DNA from: Planctomyces sp.
GTDB lineage: Bacteria; Planctomycetota; Planctomycetia; Planctomycetales; Planctomycetaceae
NCBI GenBank assembly: GCA_016795105.1
Contig: JAEUIH010000009.1
Coordinates: forward strand, 124,001-188,000
Reading direction: 5' to 3'
DNA: 64,000 nucleotides
How positions within the stretch are numbered: position 1 is the stretch's first letter; every line of letters starts with the position of its first letter. The position numbers and the translations under genes were made by a program. Below the pieces are notes generated by a model. It was not told the DNA's origin and did not search any database. It was given only the letters and a program-made list of their open reading frames with translations. This document shows positions 11,201 to 19,819 of this stretch, in pieces.

Positions 11201-11613
11201 AAGGGCGAAGAAGCATCTATCAGTCGGTCAACAGAAACTTTCTTTCTCCGTTCATGATAACTTTTGATACACCAGTACCGGCTGCAGCCGTTGGGCTTCG
11301 AAGCCAGTCAAACGTGCCGGCACAGGCACTGATACTTCTTAACAGTGAGTTCGTTCAGCAGCAGGCAACAGTCTGGGCCGAAAAGCTTGTCGATGATCAG
11401 CCGGAATCACTGGATATAGTACTTGATCGAATTTACTTCGCGGCATTCAGTCGACTTCCGACTGATGAGGAACGGAAGTTGTTGGCTGCTTACGTCCAGA
11501 GTGAATCTGGTTCTGTTGCAGATGCCTCAGTGCCACCATGGTGCAATCCCGTTCTGGTGGCAGATCTCTGCCATGTTGTATTCAATCAAAAGGAATTTCT
11601 TTTCCTGGAGTAA
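8284..11613 (+). CDS. Secreted PSCyt1-DUF1549-DUF1553 (PSD1) protein with haem-type CxxCH motif
   Basis: This 1109-residue protein belongs to the giant family typical of planctomycetes and relatives. The start at 8284 places a signal peptide ([18 protein letters not shown]) at the N terminus. A cytochrome-c-like domain follows, with CFECHG at residues 46-51, [13 protein letters not shown] and FEMPPRS. DUF1549 occupies roughly residues 175-385 and contains [40 protein letters not shown] and a second haem-like [10 protein letters not shown] at 359. DUF1553 lies from about 820 to the end ([53 protein letters not shown]). The middle carries a probable carbohydrate-binding-like region. The family is widely proposed to act in periplasmic electron transfer or polysaccharide use, but its biochemical role is not settled. 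Two bases separate it from the next gene, so they are probably one operon. Confidence 0.9.
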   Translation: [1109 protein letters not shown]

Positions 11614-11615
11614 TC

Positions 11616-13013
11616 GTGGCTCGGACTCGCCGATTTACCGTCAGTTCACTTCTCGAAGACAGCCACACTCCATTTCTGGTGCTTGACTCTCAGGCTCGAG
11701 TGCGTCAGTCCGGTGCGGGATTGATGGGTTTGCTGGGGTGGTCTGAAAGTGAATTGGAGGGGCTGGTCTGCGACCGACGATCACCAGCACCGGGCTCCTC
11801 GCTCGAACTGCTTGGAAACGCATTAGCGCCTCTCCCGGAACTGGCTGCAGGGCAAATCACCCGAACGGATATCGTCGTTCCTCATCGAAACGGATCCGCA
11901 GTTCGTTGTGAGCTTACTGCCATACCGGTCATTGATGCCAGTTCAGATGTCTCCGGATATCTGTTGTTTTTCAGTCCGGTATCCTCGTCGAATGATGGTC
12001 AACGGGGCGGTGGTCCGTCGCGGACATTTTACGCGGAAATCAATGCGCTTCGGCTGGATATGCGAAAGCGTTTTCGGACCGAACAGCTGATTGGCTCTTC
12101 GCCTCCGATCCGAAAGGCGCTTCAACAGTCGGATATCGCTGCTCGAAGCCGCTGTGGTTTCCTGATCCACGGTCCGGAAGGCAGTGGTCGACAATTTCTG
12201 GCTCGGTTAATTCATCAACGCAGTGAAATGTCCGAAGCACCCTTCATGGCAGTGGATTGCAGATTGCTGACCAACGAACAGCTCATCATTCTGCTTCGGC
12301 AAATCACAGCTGAGAGTTCTGGTCAGGTGAAATCCGAAAAGGCTCAGAATTTAGGCCCACTTCAGCCAGCCTCACTTCGTGGCTTGCTGGTGTTGCTTGA
12401 TGCTCACCTGCTCTCAACTGAAGTACAACGCTGGTTGATTACAAATGTGTTCTCCAAAGAAACCCTTTGGGTCGGCGCGACATCATTGGGGCCCCTTTCG
12501 CGCGGGCCTCTCAGTCAATTTCTGTCAGAAGAGATCAGCAGTCGCCTGACATCGATTGAGATTGAAGTGCCTCCGCTTCATCATCGCGGGGATGATGTCC
12601 TGCTCATTGCTCAGAAACTTATCGAAGATTCAAAACGTGATCTGGGGACGAAGGCCGAAGTTCTTTCAGATCAGACGAGAGCAGAGTTTCAGAAGTATCG
12701 CTGGCCGGGCAATGTGCGTGAACTGTGTACCGTGATGCAGGCTGCCTGCCGGCAGTGTCAGACAAAGGTTATCGAAGCGGCCGATCTGCCTCTCGGATTT
12801 CGAGTTGGGAGGGATGCTCAAAGATATCCAGTTCTTCCCGATCTTCCCTCCGTTTCGATTGATGCCATCTTGCAGGACTTTGAAAGAGACGTCATTACAT
12901 CAACTCTTGAACAATGTGACGGCAACAAGGCCGAGGCCGCACGTCGGCTTGGGCTGACTCGCCCAAAGTTCTATCGAAGAATGGCGGCTTTAGGACTTGA
13001 TCCTGACGAATGA
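11616..13013 (+). CDS. Degenerate sigma-54 activator-like regulator (PAS-like + inactive AAA+ + Fis HTH)
   Basis: GTG at 11616 with GGAG 5 bp upstream gives 465 residues. Residues 10-130 look PAS-like (HTPFLVLDSQARVRQSGAGLMGLLGWSE). Residues 165-400 align by eye with the AAA+ core of enhancer-binding proteins, including RWPGNVRELCTVM near 365. However, Walker A reads GPEGSGRQ at residues 186-193, with Arg in place of the essential Lys. The Walker B position reads LLVLLDAHLL instead of LFLDE, and the GAFTGA loop that contacts sigma-54 is absent. The C terminus (DGNKAEAARRLGLTRPKFYRRMAALG) is a good Fis-type DNA-binding helix-turn-helix. It probably binds DNA without ATP-driven activation, perhaps as a repressor or accessory factor. 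It starts 2 bp after a PSCyt/PSD1 gene, so co-expression is likely. Confidence 0.8.
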   Translation: MARTRRFTVSSLLEDSHTPFLVLDSQARVRQSGAGLMGLLGWSESELEGLVCDRRSPAPGSSLELLGNALAPLPELAAGQITRTDIVVPHRNGSAVRCELTAIPVIDASSDVSGYLLFFSPVSSSNDGQRGGGPSRTFYAEINALRLDMRKRFRTEQLIGSSPPIRKALQQSDIAARSRCGFLIHGPEGSGRQFLARLIHQRSEMSEAPFMAVDCRLLTNEQLIILLRQITAESSGQVKSEKAQNLGPLQPASLRGLLVLLDAHLLSTEVQRWLITNVFSKETLWVGATSLGPLSRGPLSQFLSEEISSRLTSIEIEVPPLHHRGDDVLLIAQKLIEDSKRDLGTKAEVLSDQTRAEFQKYRWPGNVRELCTVMQAACRQCQTKVIEAADLPLGFRVGRDAQRYPVLPDLPSVSIDAILQDFERDVITSTLEQCDGNKAEAARRLGLTRPKFYRRMAALGLDPDE

Positions 13014-13066
13014 TACTCCTCAGGTAAAACGGTCCATGACTTTCAGACGTCCAGGAGGATCAATCT

Positions 13067-14338
13067 ATGTCCAACAGGTTGTTTTCAGCAATTGTCTCTG
13101 TTGCCACAGTCTGTTGCTCGGCCACCGTTCGTTGCTCGGCCACTGTCGACTCGGGTACTGTCGTCGATTCTGCCCCTGAGAATGTTGAGGGCGCTACGGA
13201 AGTCAGGAGTCAGGAACCCAGAGCATCATGGAGAATTGGGTATACCGAAGGCAGAAATGACGTGCCTGGTGGACAGTTCGTCAATTGGATCACTCAGCGA
13301 GCCTGCATGGTACGAGGTGATGGGAGTGATCGGCGAGTCCTTGCGGAAGAGTTGATCGCATCACCGTGGTCATGGACTCAGTTTGCGGGCTGGTCTCCCG
13401 ACGGAAGTCAGGCAATTATTGGCAGCCTTTATGAGACGCCGGAGAATGCTGCGTGGGAGCGAGAGCACAAGACATTTCGAATGACCGAAGGTTGGCTGGC
13501 CGACACTTGTCTGCTTGATCTCTCCAGCGGGAAGATTGTGAATCTGTCTGCGGTTGAGCGAGTCAGTATCTACAATACGGGGTTGTTTTTCTTACCGAAT
13601 GGCAACGGTTTCGGGTTTACTCCACTGATCAATGGTGTTTCGAAGCCCTTCCAGATGAATGCTGACGGAACCGATAAACGCGATGTTTCGACTGCTGAGA
13701 GTGGTTTCACGTACGGTTACAGTGCTTCGCCGGATGGGCGTCGCATCAGTTACCATGAAAACTATCAGGTCTACGTTGCCAACATCGACGGAACGGGCAA
13801 GCAGCGAATCGATACGGGCAACTCCTTTAATTTTGCACCGACATGGTCGCCCGATGGACAGTGGTTGTTGTTTGTTTCCGGAGAACACTACAGCTGCCAT
13901 CCATCGATTGTTCGCAGTGATGGAACAGGATTCAGGAGACTGGCCGATCGAGGCGGTTATCGGGGAGTTGTGGAGCGATTGCGGGAGCCAGACTTCCACA
14001 GCGAAAGCAGTGATGTTCCGGTGTGATCCCGCGACAGTCGATGGGTGTACTTCACGGCTCTCGTCGAAGGCAGTGTGGAATTGATGCGGGTCTCAGTCGA
14101 GGGAGAAGTCCACCAGTTAACTCGATCAGTGTCCGGCACGCTGCACTACCATCCATCTGTCTCACCTGATGGGGCGTATGTGCTGTTTGGATCGGACAGA
14201 GACGGTTCGATGCAGTTGTATGTTGCCAATGCCGATGGCACAGATGCTCGAAGTGTGACGTGCGTTCCCAAAGATTCGTGTGCGATGCATGGTCACTGGT
14301 CACCAGTTCCTGTGGAGGCTGTTGGTGATCAACGGTGA
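13067..14338 (+). pseudogene. TolB-like (PD40) beta-propeller protein gene interrupted by one in-frame TGA
   Basis: The reading frame runs 13067-14338, 423 codons, broken only by TGA at 14024-14026. A signal peptide (LFSAIVSVATVCCSA) is followed by PD40/WD40-like blades: FAGWSPDGSQAI, YSASPDGRRISY, FAPTWSPDGQWLLF, then PV-stop-SRDSRWVYF, and HPSVSPDGAYVLFGSDRDG. The stop sits exactly where the repeat expects Trp (PVWSRD), so a single TGG to TGA change is the simplest reading. The first part would make 319 residues. A GTG at 14045 could restart the last blade, but without a signal peptide. Relatives act as periplasmic propellers, some linked to oligogalacturonide handling or Tol systems. An AGGAGG sequence precedes the ATG. 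The end overlaps the convergent response-regulator gene by 10 bp. Sequencing error and stop readthrough are alternatives. Confidence 0.8.
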
Positions 14339-15747
14339 ATGTCGTATTCTTTGATTTTGCGATACAAAGTACGTTCACCGATTTCCAGCATCCTGGCGGC
14401 TTCTTCACGGTTACCGTCGGCAAGTTCCAGTGCACGTTCAATGTAGAACTTTTCGACTTCCGTCAGTGGCTTACCGATGAGGGAGTCTGCCCCGGCCGTG
14501 ACTTCGGGATCACCTTCAGCCACACCGTCTTTGACGAGTGCTGCAATTTCCGGAGGGAGTCCGTCAACGTCAAGGAGTCCATCGGAATCGAGGACCAGCA
14601 TGCGTTCAATGGTGTTACGGAGTTGTCGAATGTTGCCTGGCCAATGATACGCGAGAATTGCTTTGCGGGCTGCTCGGGAAAATCCCTGCACTTCGCGTCC
14701 GGTTTTGCGGGAGAGTTCTTTAAGAAAGTGTTCCATCAGCAGTGGGATGTCGCCGGGGCGTTCCCGCAGTGGCGGCAGATGGATGTTGACAACATTGATT
14801 CGATAGTACAGGTCTTCCCGGAACGCGCCTTCGTCGACCATCTTCTTCAGGTCAGCGTTCGTCGCAGCGACAAGACGAACGTTGATGTTCAGTTCATCAT
14901 TTGCGCCGAGCCTGGTAATTTTGCGTTCTTCGAGGACTCGCAGAAGTTTGACCTGAGTATCCATCGGCATTTCGCCGACTTCATCGAGGAACAGTGTTCC
15001 GCCGTTCGCGTATTCGAACTTGCCAATTCGTCGTCCGGCAGCTCCTGTGAATGCTCCCTGTTCATGTCCGAACAGTTCGCTTTCAAGGATGCTGTCGGGC
15101 AGCGCGGAGATATTCAGGGGTACGAACGGTTTATTCTTGCGGGCGCTGTTTTGATGTAAAGCTCGTGCAACAAGTTCTTTCCCGGTTCCGTTTTCACCTT
15201 CGATCAGAACCGTACTGTCTGAGGGGGCCACGTTCTTGAGGATTTCCACAATGGCGTGCATCTGCGGGCTGTTCCCGATGACACCCTCGAACCCGAAGCG
15301 TTCGTCGAGTGATCGTCTGAGTTCCGCATTTTTGCGAATGAGTCGAAGTCGAGCAGATGCCTTTTCTACAGCTGAACGGAGTTCGTTGATATCCAGCGGC
15401 TTCGTCAGATATGTGTAGGCCCCGTGCTGCATGGCGGTGACGGCGGAGGTGATCGAGCCGTGTCCGGTAAGCACAATCACTTCGGCATCCGGAAGTTCTT
15501 CTTTTGCCTGGCGGAGGATTTCGAGGCCATCGATTTCGCCCATGCGGAGATCGGTGACGATCACATCCCATGTTTCTGCTGCAATCAGTTGCGCGCCCTG
15601 TTCACCGGACGTGGCGACTCTGCATTCGCAGTTAATTCTGATCAGGCTGTCGGCAACGGCCTGCGCATGACCTTCATCGTCGTCCACGATCAGAACGCGA
15701 ACGGGAATAGTTGACAAATCGGAGACGTCGTTCTTTGTACCAGTCAT
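14329..15747 (-). CDS. NtrC-family sigma-54-dependent response regulator
   Basis: This 472-residue protein has three domains. The receiver (residues about 13-125) has the acidic VDDDEGHA, phospho-acceptor Asp in [10 protein letters not shown], and the Lys of YLTKPLD. The AAA+ domain (about 150-390) has intact Walker A GENGTGKE, the sigma-54 loop GAFTGA, Walker [12 protein letters not shown] and [13 protein letters not shown]. The C-terminal Fis-type helix-turn-helix is [25 protein letters not shown]. It should activate sigma-54 promoters when phosphorylated. Its ATG overlaps the stop of the histidine kinase gene by 4 bp (ATGA), which pairs the two as one two-component system. Target genes cannot be read from the window. 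In contrast to the regulator at 11616, every catalytic motif is intact. Confidence 0.95.
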   Translation of the reverse strand: MTGTKNDVSDLSTIPVRVLIVDDDEGHAQAVADSLIRINCECRVATSGEQGAQLIAAETWDVIVTDLRMGEIDGLEILRQAKEELPDAEVIVLTGHGSITSAVTAMQHGAYTYLTKPLDINELRSAVEKASARLRLIRKNAELRRSLDERFGFEGVIGNSPQMHAIVEILKNVAPSDSTVLIEGENGTGKELVARALHQNSARKNKPFVPLNISALPDSILESELFGHEQGAFTGAAGRRIGKFEYANGGTLFLDEVGEMPMDTQVKLLRVLEERKITRLGANDELNINVRLVAATNADLKKMVDEGAFREDLYYRINVVNIHLPPLRERPGDIPLLMEHFLKELSRKTGREVQGFSRAARKAILAYHWPGNIRQLRNTIERMLVLDSDGLLDVDGLPPEIAALVKDGVAEGDPEVTAGADSLIGKPLTEVEKFYIERALELADGNREEAARMLEIGERTLYRKIKEYDIHR

Positions 15748-16484
15748 TTCAATGAAGTTGCAGCCACATCAGCGGAGGCCGGCATCTGGATTGTAAACCG
15801 CGTACCTTTACCGAGTTCGCTTTCGCAGGACACGAGTCCCTGATGCGCTTCAACGATACGTCGAACGGTTGGCAATCCAAGTCCGCTTCCGCCACTTCGA
15901 GTGGAAAAAAAGGCCTGAAACATCCGGCTCCGAGTTTTCTCGTCCATACCACGGCCGGTATCGATCACTTCAAGATACACATTGTTTCCGCGTGCATAAG
16001 TGAGGAAGTCAATGGAGCCACCCTGGGGCATGGCTTCAAATGCATTCCTGCACAGATTGACGAGCACCTGCCGAATCAATGCACGATCCATTCTGGCAGA
16101 CGGGAGATTGGAATCCAAATGAGGTCTCAATTCAATTCCGAGGCTATTTGCCTGAGGTTCAAGAACAGAGATGTACTCCGAAACCATTTCATTCAGACTG
16201 ATCACTTCGAGGTCAAGTTCTCCGGCGCGAGCGAACTGGAGGAATGCATTCAGAATATCTTCCAGATTGCGACATTCTGTCTGAAGATTCGTGATTCGTT
16301 TCTTCATTCGTCGTCCGCGAGCGGATTCGTCGTCTTCGAGTTCTTCTCCGAGGAGTTCGAGGTTCATTCCAATCGTTGACAGTGGATTTCTGATCTCGTG
16401 AGCAAGTCCTCCGGCAAGAGTCGCCAGCTCAGTATTCTGAGCCTGCAGCCGTACTCTTTCGTCATTTTGAATCGGTGATTCCAT
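15744..16484 (-). CDS. Soluble sensor histidine kinase (HisKA + HATPase only)
   Basis: The start at 16484 ([11 protein letters not shown]) has AGGA 8 bp upstream, and the longer reading upstream of it would run through a terminator-like hairpin. The product is 246 residues. HisKA comes first, with the phospho-accepting His at residue 29 in [12 protein letters not shown]. The ATP-binding domain follows with the N box [14 protein letters not shown]1 [11 protein letters not shown] box [12 protein letters not shown] and G2 [12 protein letters not shown]. There is no membrane segment and no input domain except a short N-terminal helix, so it probably senses through a partner or a cytosolic signal, like small NtrB-type kinases. 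It overlaps its cognate regulator by 4 bp and follows pnp on the same strand. Confidence 0.93.
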   Translation of the reverse strand: MESPIQNDERVRLQAQNTELATLAGGLAHEIRNPLSTIGMNLELLGEELEDDESARGRRMKKRITNLQTECRNLEDILNAFLQFARAGELDLEVISLNEMVSEYISVLEPQANSLGIELRPHLDSNLPSARMDRALIRQVLVNLCRNAFEAMPQGGSIDFLTYARGNNVYLEVIDTGRGMDEKTRSRMFQAFFSTRSGGSGLGLPTVRRIVEAHQGLVSCESELGKGTRFTIQMPASADVAATSLK

Positions 16485-16510
16485 CTGACTTATCCTGGGG
16501 AAACTGCCAG

Positions 16511-16549
16511 AAAAGAGAGGCAGCGGTTCGCGAAGGAACTCGCTGCCTC
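16511..16549 (-). terminator. Terminator/attenuator hairpin between pnp and the histidine kinase
   Basis: On the minus strand, GAGGCAGCG pairs with CGCTGCCTC (16541-16549 with 16517-16525). The stem is extended inward by GAAC/GTTC with one bulged base, and is followed by TCTCTTTTC. It lies 29 bp after the pnp stop and just before the Shine-Dalgarno of the kinase. It could end pnp transcripts or reduce read-through into the two-component genes. Confidence 0.6.
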
Positions 16550-16577
16550 CAGCATTCAATGCTACGAGTTCAGAGAA

Positions 16578-18698
16578 CTAATCTTCATCGCCTTCTTCAT
16601 CGTCTTTTGCGGCTGCGAGTACAGCACGGCGAGACAATTTGACGCGATTCTGATCGTCAACGGCAATGACTTTCACTTCAAACTTATCGCCGATTTTGCA
16701 GACATCGGTGACATTCTTCACAAATCCATCCGACAGTTCGCTGATATGGCACAGCCCGTCCTTGCCAGGAGCAATTTCGATAAAGGCCCCGAAGTCCTTA
16801 ATCGAAGTGACTGTGCCCATATAGATGCGACCGACCTGGATGTCCTCGCACAACGCTTCAATGCGTGCCAGAGCTGCGTCTGCTGAAGCTGCGTTTGCAG
16901 CGGAAATTGTCACGGTACCGTCTTCTGCAATATCGATTGTGGCTCCGGAATCTTCCTGGATTGCTCGAATCGTCTTTCCTCCAGGACCGATCAGAAGTCC
17001 AATTTTCTCCGGATTAATTGAAGTCTGAACGAGCTTTGGAGCATGGGTTGAAATGTCAGTTCGAGGACGTCGAATGATTTCAAGCATTCTGCGAAGCAGT
17101 TCTTTGCGGGCTTTCAATGCCTGTTCAAGAGTATTGCGAATGATCTCTTCGCTGATGCCCTCGGTCTTCAGGTCCAGCTGAATACCTGTTACGCCACGAC
17201 CAGTTCCTGCGACTTTAAAATCCATATCGCCGAAGTGGTCTTCATCGCCCATGATGTCGGTCAGCAGAGTATATTTGCTGCCTTCATCAACAAGTCCGAT
17301 CGAGATTCCGGCTACTGGCTGAACGATTGGGACACCAGCATCCATCAGAGCGAGTGTAGCGCTGCACACTGAGGCCATCGAACTGCTTCCATTGGATTCA
17401 AGAATGTCGGAGATGACTCGAATCGTATAAGGAAACTTCTCAGTTGCCGGGATCACTGGAGCAACGCTGCGTTCCGCCAGGCATCCGTGGCCGATTTCGC
17501 GACGTCCTGGTCCTCGAATCGGGCGGCACTCGCCGACGGAGAACGACGGGAAGTAGTAGTGCAGCATGAATCTCTGAGATTCTTCACCGAACAGACCGTC
17601 GCTTTTCTGTTGATCTCGAGTTGTTCCGAGAGTAACCGTTGCGAGGGACTGTGTTTCACCACGAGTAAACAGAGCTGATCCGTGAACTCGGGGAAGAGGT
17701 GAAACTGTACAGTTGACGGCACGCAGTTCTCCTGGGGTGCGACCATCGAGGCGTACACCGCTCAGAATCATGTCTCGAACAACACGTGCTTCGAGTGCAT
17801 AGAAGGCTTCGCTGAACTGAGCTTTGGACAGGCCATCAGCTGTTGCTTCTGCATCATTGGGAAAGTACTTCGCGATCAGTTCAGCTTTCAGTTCGCTGAC
17901 CTTATCTGAGCGATCATGCTTTCCACTCGTTGACTTCGCTGAACGCATACGATCGTATGCATCTGCCTTAAGGACAGCATTGAAAGGATTCTCGGGAGGT
18001 GCAGCCCATGCAACAGGCTGAGCACCAACCTGGCGAACGAGGTCTTCCTGAAGAGCACAGAGGGTCTGGATGTGACGATGGGCGAACATGATCGCGTCGC
18101 CCATTTCCTTTTCAGGAAGCTGTTGAGCAAAGCCTTCGATCATCAGTACGGCTGACTTTGAGCCGGCAACGACGAGGTCGAGCCTGCTTTCTTTCATCTG
18201 AGCGACGGTTGGCATCAGGATCAGCTCATCGCCGATAAGGCCAATTCGAACTGCTGCAATCGGGCCCTTAAATGGCATACCTGACACCATCAGAGCGGCA
18301 CTGCTGCCAGTGATGTTCAATACATCCGGATCGTTCTCACCATCAGACGACATAACGTTCGCCTGAATCTGCACTTCGTCGCGGAACCCTTTGGGAAACA
18401 GCGGACGAATGGGGCGATCGGTGAGACGGCAAGTCAGGATTTCGCGAGTCGTTGGTCGACCTTCACGTTTGAGATAACCGCCAGCGAATCGTCCCGCTGC
18501 GGCGAGTCTTTCACGGTAATCGACAGTGAGTGGGAAGAAATCGGTACCTGGTCGAGAAGGACCGGTCTGAGACGCAACGAAAACGCTGGTTTCGCCGAAC
18601 TGAATCATGACTGCTCCGCTGCACTGTTTTGCCAGCTCGCCAGTCGTCAACGAAAACTTCCTGCCACCAAACTCACATTCAACAGTGACTTTCTTCAC
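16578..18698 (-). CDS. pnp: Polyribonucleotide nucleotidyltransferase (PNPase)
   Basis: This 706-residue phosphorolytic 3'-5' exoribonuclease acts in the cytoplasm on mRNA, often within a degradosome. The start is GTG at 18698 with AAGGA 7 bp upstream. Two RNase PH-like cores are visible: the first spans residues about 5-230 (FFPLTVDYRERLAAAGRFAGGYLKREGRPT as a landmark). The second spans about 310-545, with the catalytic-core segment GRREIGHGCLAERSV and the MDFKVAGTGRGVTGIQLDLK block. A KH domain follows (KIGLLIGPGGKTIRAIQEDSG), then an S1 RNA-binding domain (GRIYMGTVTSIKDFGAFIEIAPGKDGLCHISEL). The C terminus is acidic (DDEEGDED). Length and domain order are standard. It lies downstream of rpsO, the usual partner, with a terminator between them. 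Confidence 0.98.
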   Translation of the reverse strand: MKKVTVECEFGGRKFSLTTGELAKQCSGAVMIQFGETSVFVASQTGPSRPGTDFFPLTVDYRERLAAAGRFAGGYLKREGRPTTREILTCRLTDRPIRPLFPKGFRDEVQIQANVMSSDGENDPDVLNITGSSAALMVSGMPFKGPIAAVRIGLIGDELILMPTVAQMKESRLDLVVAGSKSAVLMIEGFAQQLPEKEMGDAIMFAHRHIQTLCALQEDLVRQVGAQPVAWAAPPENPFNAVLKADAYDRMRSAKSTSGKHDRSDKVSELKAELIAKYFPNDAEATADGLSKAQFSEAFYALEARVVRDMILSGVRLDGRTPGELRAVNCTVSPLPRVHGSALFTRGETQSLATVTLGTTRDQQKSDGLFGEESQRFMLHYYFPSFSVGECRPIRGPGRREIGHGCLAERSVAPVIPATEKFPYTIRVISDILESNGSSSMASVCSATLALMDAGVPIVQPVAGISIGLVDEGSKYTLLTDIMGDEDHFGDMDFKVAGTGRGVTGIQLDLKTEGISEEIIRNTLEQALKARKELLRRMLEIIRRPRTDISTHAPKLVQTSINPEKIGLLIGPGGKTIRAIQEDSGATIDIAEDGTVTISAANAASADAALARIEALCEDIQVGRIYMGTVTSIKDFGAFIEIAPGKDGLCHISELSDGFVKNVTDVCKIGDKFEVKVIAVDDQNRVKLSRRAVLAAAKDDEEGDED

Positions 18699-19076
18699 AA
18701 TGTCATCCTTACCCGGACCAGCCGGTCTAATGACTGCGGAGGCCGATGGGACCGAAAGTCAGATTAGCGCTTATGCAGCAACTTCACGGCATCAGAAACA
18801 AGGCGATCTGTCACAGCATTCCCAGACAATTCAGCGGATCTGAATCATCACAGATCCGGGGGACATTTCGCCGATCAGGAGCCATTCATGCGGGGGTTAA
18901 TCTGTTCCCACTCAAACAACGAGCCTGCAACTTCCGACAACTCAAAGTCGCCACAGGATGCGGCAATCCGCTACGAACCTGCGGCAGCAGTCAAACCTAC
19001 TACTTCAAACCTTAACGACAATGAATAACGCCATCAACAACACCAAACCAACAAACCTGCACACTTGAGACCAATG
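18699..19076. other. rpsO-pnp intergenic region
   Basis: About 380 bp without a credible gene. It lies downstream of the rpsO terminator and upstream of pnp on the minus strand, so a pnp promoter and perhaps the autoregulatory leader RNA known for pnp in other bacteria are expected here. I see no strong dyad or paired hexamers beyond the pnp Shine-Dalgarno. Confidence 0.5.
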
Positions 19077-19112
19077 AAAAAACGTCGCTCGATCCTGAGG
19101 GTCGAGCGACGT
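19077..19112 (-). terminator. Intrinsic terminator of rpsO
   Basis: The stem is a perfect 11-bp inverted repeat (ACGTCGCTCGA at 19082-19092 with TCGAGCGACGT at 19102-19112) around a 9-base loop. On the minus strand it runs straight into a six-T tract. It begins 7 bp after the rpsO stop codon. Confidence 0.93.
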
Positions 19113-19119
19113 AAATGTT

Positions 19120-19386
19120 TTACTTTCGGATATTGAGCCGAGCAATCATATCGGCGTAGATTGCGGGTGTCTTTCGCTTCAGATAATCCAGAAGCTGTCG
19201 ACGCTGACTAACCATTGCCAGCAAACCGCGTCGCCCTGCGTAGTCCTTCGGATGTCCCTTCAGGTGTTCTGTCACAGCCTGAATTCGAGCAGTCAGAACA
19301 GCAATCTGAACCTGAGGAGACCCAGTGTCTCCTTCTGAAGTACCGAATTGTTTCAGAATCTGCTGCTTCTCTTCGTCTGAAATCAT
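19120..19386 (-). CDS. rpsO: 30S ribosomal protein S15
   Basis: The 88-residue product is standard length for S15, which binds 16S rRNA early in 30S assembly. The start at 19386 (MISDEEKQQILKQFG) has AGGA 7 bp upstream. An ATG seven codons earlier would have its GGAG only one base away and is unlikely. Family signatures are GDTGSPQVQIAVLTARI, LKGHPKDYAGRRGLLAMVSQRRQLLDYL, and the basic C terminus. S15 commonly represses its own translation through a leader structure; such a structure was not identified here. It is followed by its own terminator and then pnp. Confidence 0.98.
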   Translation of the reverse strand: MISDEEKQQILKQFGTSEGDTGSPQVQIAVLTARIQAVTEHLKGHPKDYAGRRGLLAMVSQRRQLLDYLKRKTPAIYADMIARLNIRK

Positions 19387-19819
19387 CAAGTTTTCCTGTG
19401 CAATCATCTCCGACTGGTTCTCAGCCGGAACTTATCCGCGGGGTCAACCATCGCCGGAATCCATCAGAAGTGATGAACGTCTGATTTCATCTCCCAGCGC
19501 TTTAGTGCCCTGAATCGCCAGATAAAGGGGTTTTGAAGTATTGGCTACCACGACGGTTGGCCAATTCACGGGCAGGATTGTATCGCGATTCCTTGGCTAA
19601 TCAATCCTGATCCGGGTCGGGCCAATATTCGGTTTTCACATTTTGCGGCTCGAGTAATTCCGCAGTTATTTTCTGAGTTCTATAAAAATCGCCCGAATTT
19701 CCGGAATCCTGCCATTTTCAGAGTCCCCGTGTTATTGGACGATCCGGCTGGTTTTGCCGGTTACTCACAAATTTTTCGCATTTCCTGAAGTGCTCGTCTC
19801 TCGAGGAGGTGGCTGTCTC
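19387..19819. other. Intergenic region between divergent rpsO and the exported hypothetical gene
   Basis: About 430 bp with no gene that I can support. A strong AGGAGG at 19804-19809 belongs to the downstream GTG start. The AT-rich part around 19630-19720 is the likeliest promoter-bearing section, but no hexamer pair is convincing. Confidence 0.5.

Noticed and set aside
14045-14338. Separate 97-residue gene after the TGA
   Set aside because: It is in the same frame as the preceding propeller gene, continues its repeat pattern, lacks its own signal peptide and has no clear Shine-Dalgarno. Treated as the interrupted 3' part.
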